This document shows, one piece after another, positions 63,421 to 64,000 of a stretch of 64,000 nucleotides of DNA. The stretch covers positions 62,001-126,000 of the forward strand of contig NZ_MDDR01000003.1 of assembly GCF_001870435.1 (NCBI RefSeq), written 5' to 3'. Source of the DNA: Pseudomonas costantinii. GTDB taxonomy: Bacteria; Pseudomonadota; Gammaproteobacteria; Pseudomonadales; Pseudomonadaceae. The first letter of the stretch is position 1. The number at the start of each line of letters is the position of its first letter. A program made the position numbers and the translations under genes. The notes beneath the pieces are model-generated. The model was not told where the DNA came from, did no database searches, and was given only the letters and a program-made list of their open reading frames with translations.

Positions 63421-64000
63421 GACAAAACTCCTGCGTTCAATACATCGGCCGCGCGCTTCAGCAGTTTTTTCACCGGGGCGGCAAGGCCCAGGCGCGGCGG
63501 GGTGGCGAGGTTATACCAGAGCCAGTCGGCCTCGGCCACGTGATGGGCGGATTCCTCGACGTGCACCAGCCAGGGTTCGATAGCCAGTTGGAAGTGGCTG
63601 AAGGTGTGGATCAGCCCAGGCAGTTCCTGGTGCTTGCCCAGTTCCAGCGCGTGCTGGTCGGCCAAGTGTTCCAGGTCTTGCAGGTCGTCCAGTTCCGGCA
63701 GGCTCCACAAACCGCCCCACAGGCCCGTAGAAGGGCGGCGATAAAGCAGAATTTCGCCCTCTGCATTGGCCAGCAGCGGCATCAGCGTGCGCTTCTGCGG
63801 GATGGTTTTACGCGGCTTGGGGATCGGGTAGCGCGTCTCCAGGCCGAGCATATGGGCTTCGCAGCCTTTTTCCAGTGGGCACAGCAGGCAGCTGGGCTTG
63901 CTGCGCGTGCAGAGCGTGGCGCCCATGTCCATCATCGCCTGGGTGTAGGCGTTGACGCGGTCGTGAGGCGTAAAGCGCTCTGCAGTGGCCCACAGCTGCT
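63417..64000 (-). CDS. mutY: Adenine DNA glycosylase MutY, C-terminal part (5' end outside window)
   Basis: About 194 codons of the 3' end. The Fe-S cluster loop is complete: [17 protein letters not shown] (C-X6-C-X2-C-X5-C). After a linker comes the MutT-like C-terminal domain that recognises 8-oxoG ([49 protein letters not shown]). MutY removes A mispaired with 8-oxoG. The catalytic helix-hairpin-helix part lies beyond 64000. It is translationally coupled to yggX. Confidence 0.96.
   Translation of the reverse strand, partial: QLWATAERFTPHDRVNAYTQAMMDMGATLCTRSKPSCLLCPLEKGCEAHMLGLETRYPIPKPRKTIPQKRTLMPLLANAEGEILLYRRPSTGLWGGLWSLPELDDLQDLEHLADQHALELGKHQELPGLIHTFSHFQLAIEPWLVHVEESAHHVAEADWLWYNLATPPRLGLAAPVKKLLKRAADVLNAGVLS

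Overview
The window reads as chromosomal DNA of a Pseudomonas of the fluorescens group. The protein sequences (gshA, tex, ompR/envZ, rimK, hslO, pckA, dctBD, aguA, oprD-type porin, yggX-mutY) are of Pseudomonas type. The GC content is high, and many intergenic gaps hold the short REP palindromes (GTGGGAGC..GCTCCCAC and relatives) typical of this group. Nearly all of it is core or near-core genome. I see no insertion sequence, integrase, prophage or CRISPR array.

Layout. 1-166: end of an aldo/keto reductase gene. 287-3743 (minus): taurine uptake and desulfonation operon tauABCD. 3920-8437 (minus): gshA, a thioesterase and tex. 8793-10964 (plus): ompR-envZ. 11027-12411 (minus): rimB-rimK, ribosomal S6 glutamylation. 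12711-15849 (plus): hslR, hslO, pckA. 15907-20123 (minus): a DMT permease, then an accessory stretch with a three-gene operon of unknown function (two tandem DUF1493 proteins plus a glycine-rich protein), an unknown small gene with a structured leader, and a YhfG-Fic toxin-antitoxin pair. 20299-24090 (plus): secreted YfaP-like TPR protein, recQ-type helicase, thioesterase. 24237-29083 (minus): glycine-zipper protein, YdeP-type molybdopterin oxidoreductase with fdhD, LysR regulator. 29214-35659: BON-LysM protein, yrfG, nudE-cysQ, thioesterase, dctBD. 35712-41525: lone rfbB, a large kinase/M23-like/aminotransferase fusion, agmatine deiminase and a 70-residue protein. 41587-47574: TonB siderophore receptor with a Fur-like box, an OprD porin whose upstream region holds a promoter-terminator pair, and an M48 protease. 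47678-51155: AraC regulator and membrane protein, a decayed DUF3077 gene, tRNA-Thr, and an orphan bcsQ/wssA-like ATPase that still carries a FleQ-type operator. 51397-57504: methyltransferase, a polar amino acid ABC transporter, and gabP behind a sigma-54 type promoter. 57579-64000: hypothetical protein, alpha/beta hydrolase, BASS/arsenite-type transporter, ArnT-like glycosyltransferase, methyltransferase, tRNA-Phe, yggX and the 3' part of mutY.

How the genes work together. Several blocks form clear units: tau (alternative sulfur), ompR-envZ (envelope and osmotic signalling), rimBK (ribosome modification), fdhD with the molybdenum enzyme, nudE-cysQ (nucleotide and PAPS turnover), dctBD (C4-dicarboxylate sensing), and the amino acid ABC transporter facing gabP. 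The least explained pieces are the DUF1493 operon, the leader upstream of the small gene at 19053, two orphan promoter/terminator signals that may mark small RNAs (around 24.8 kb and 43.9-44.0 kb), and the isolated bcsQ.
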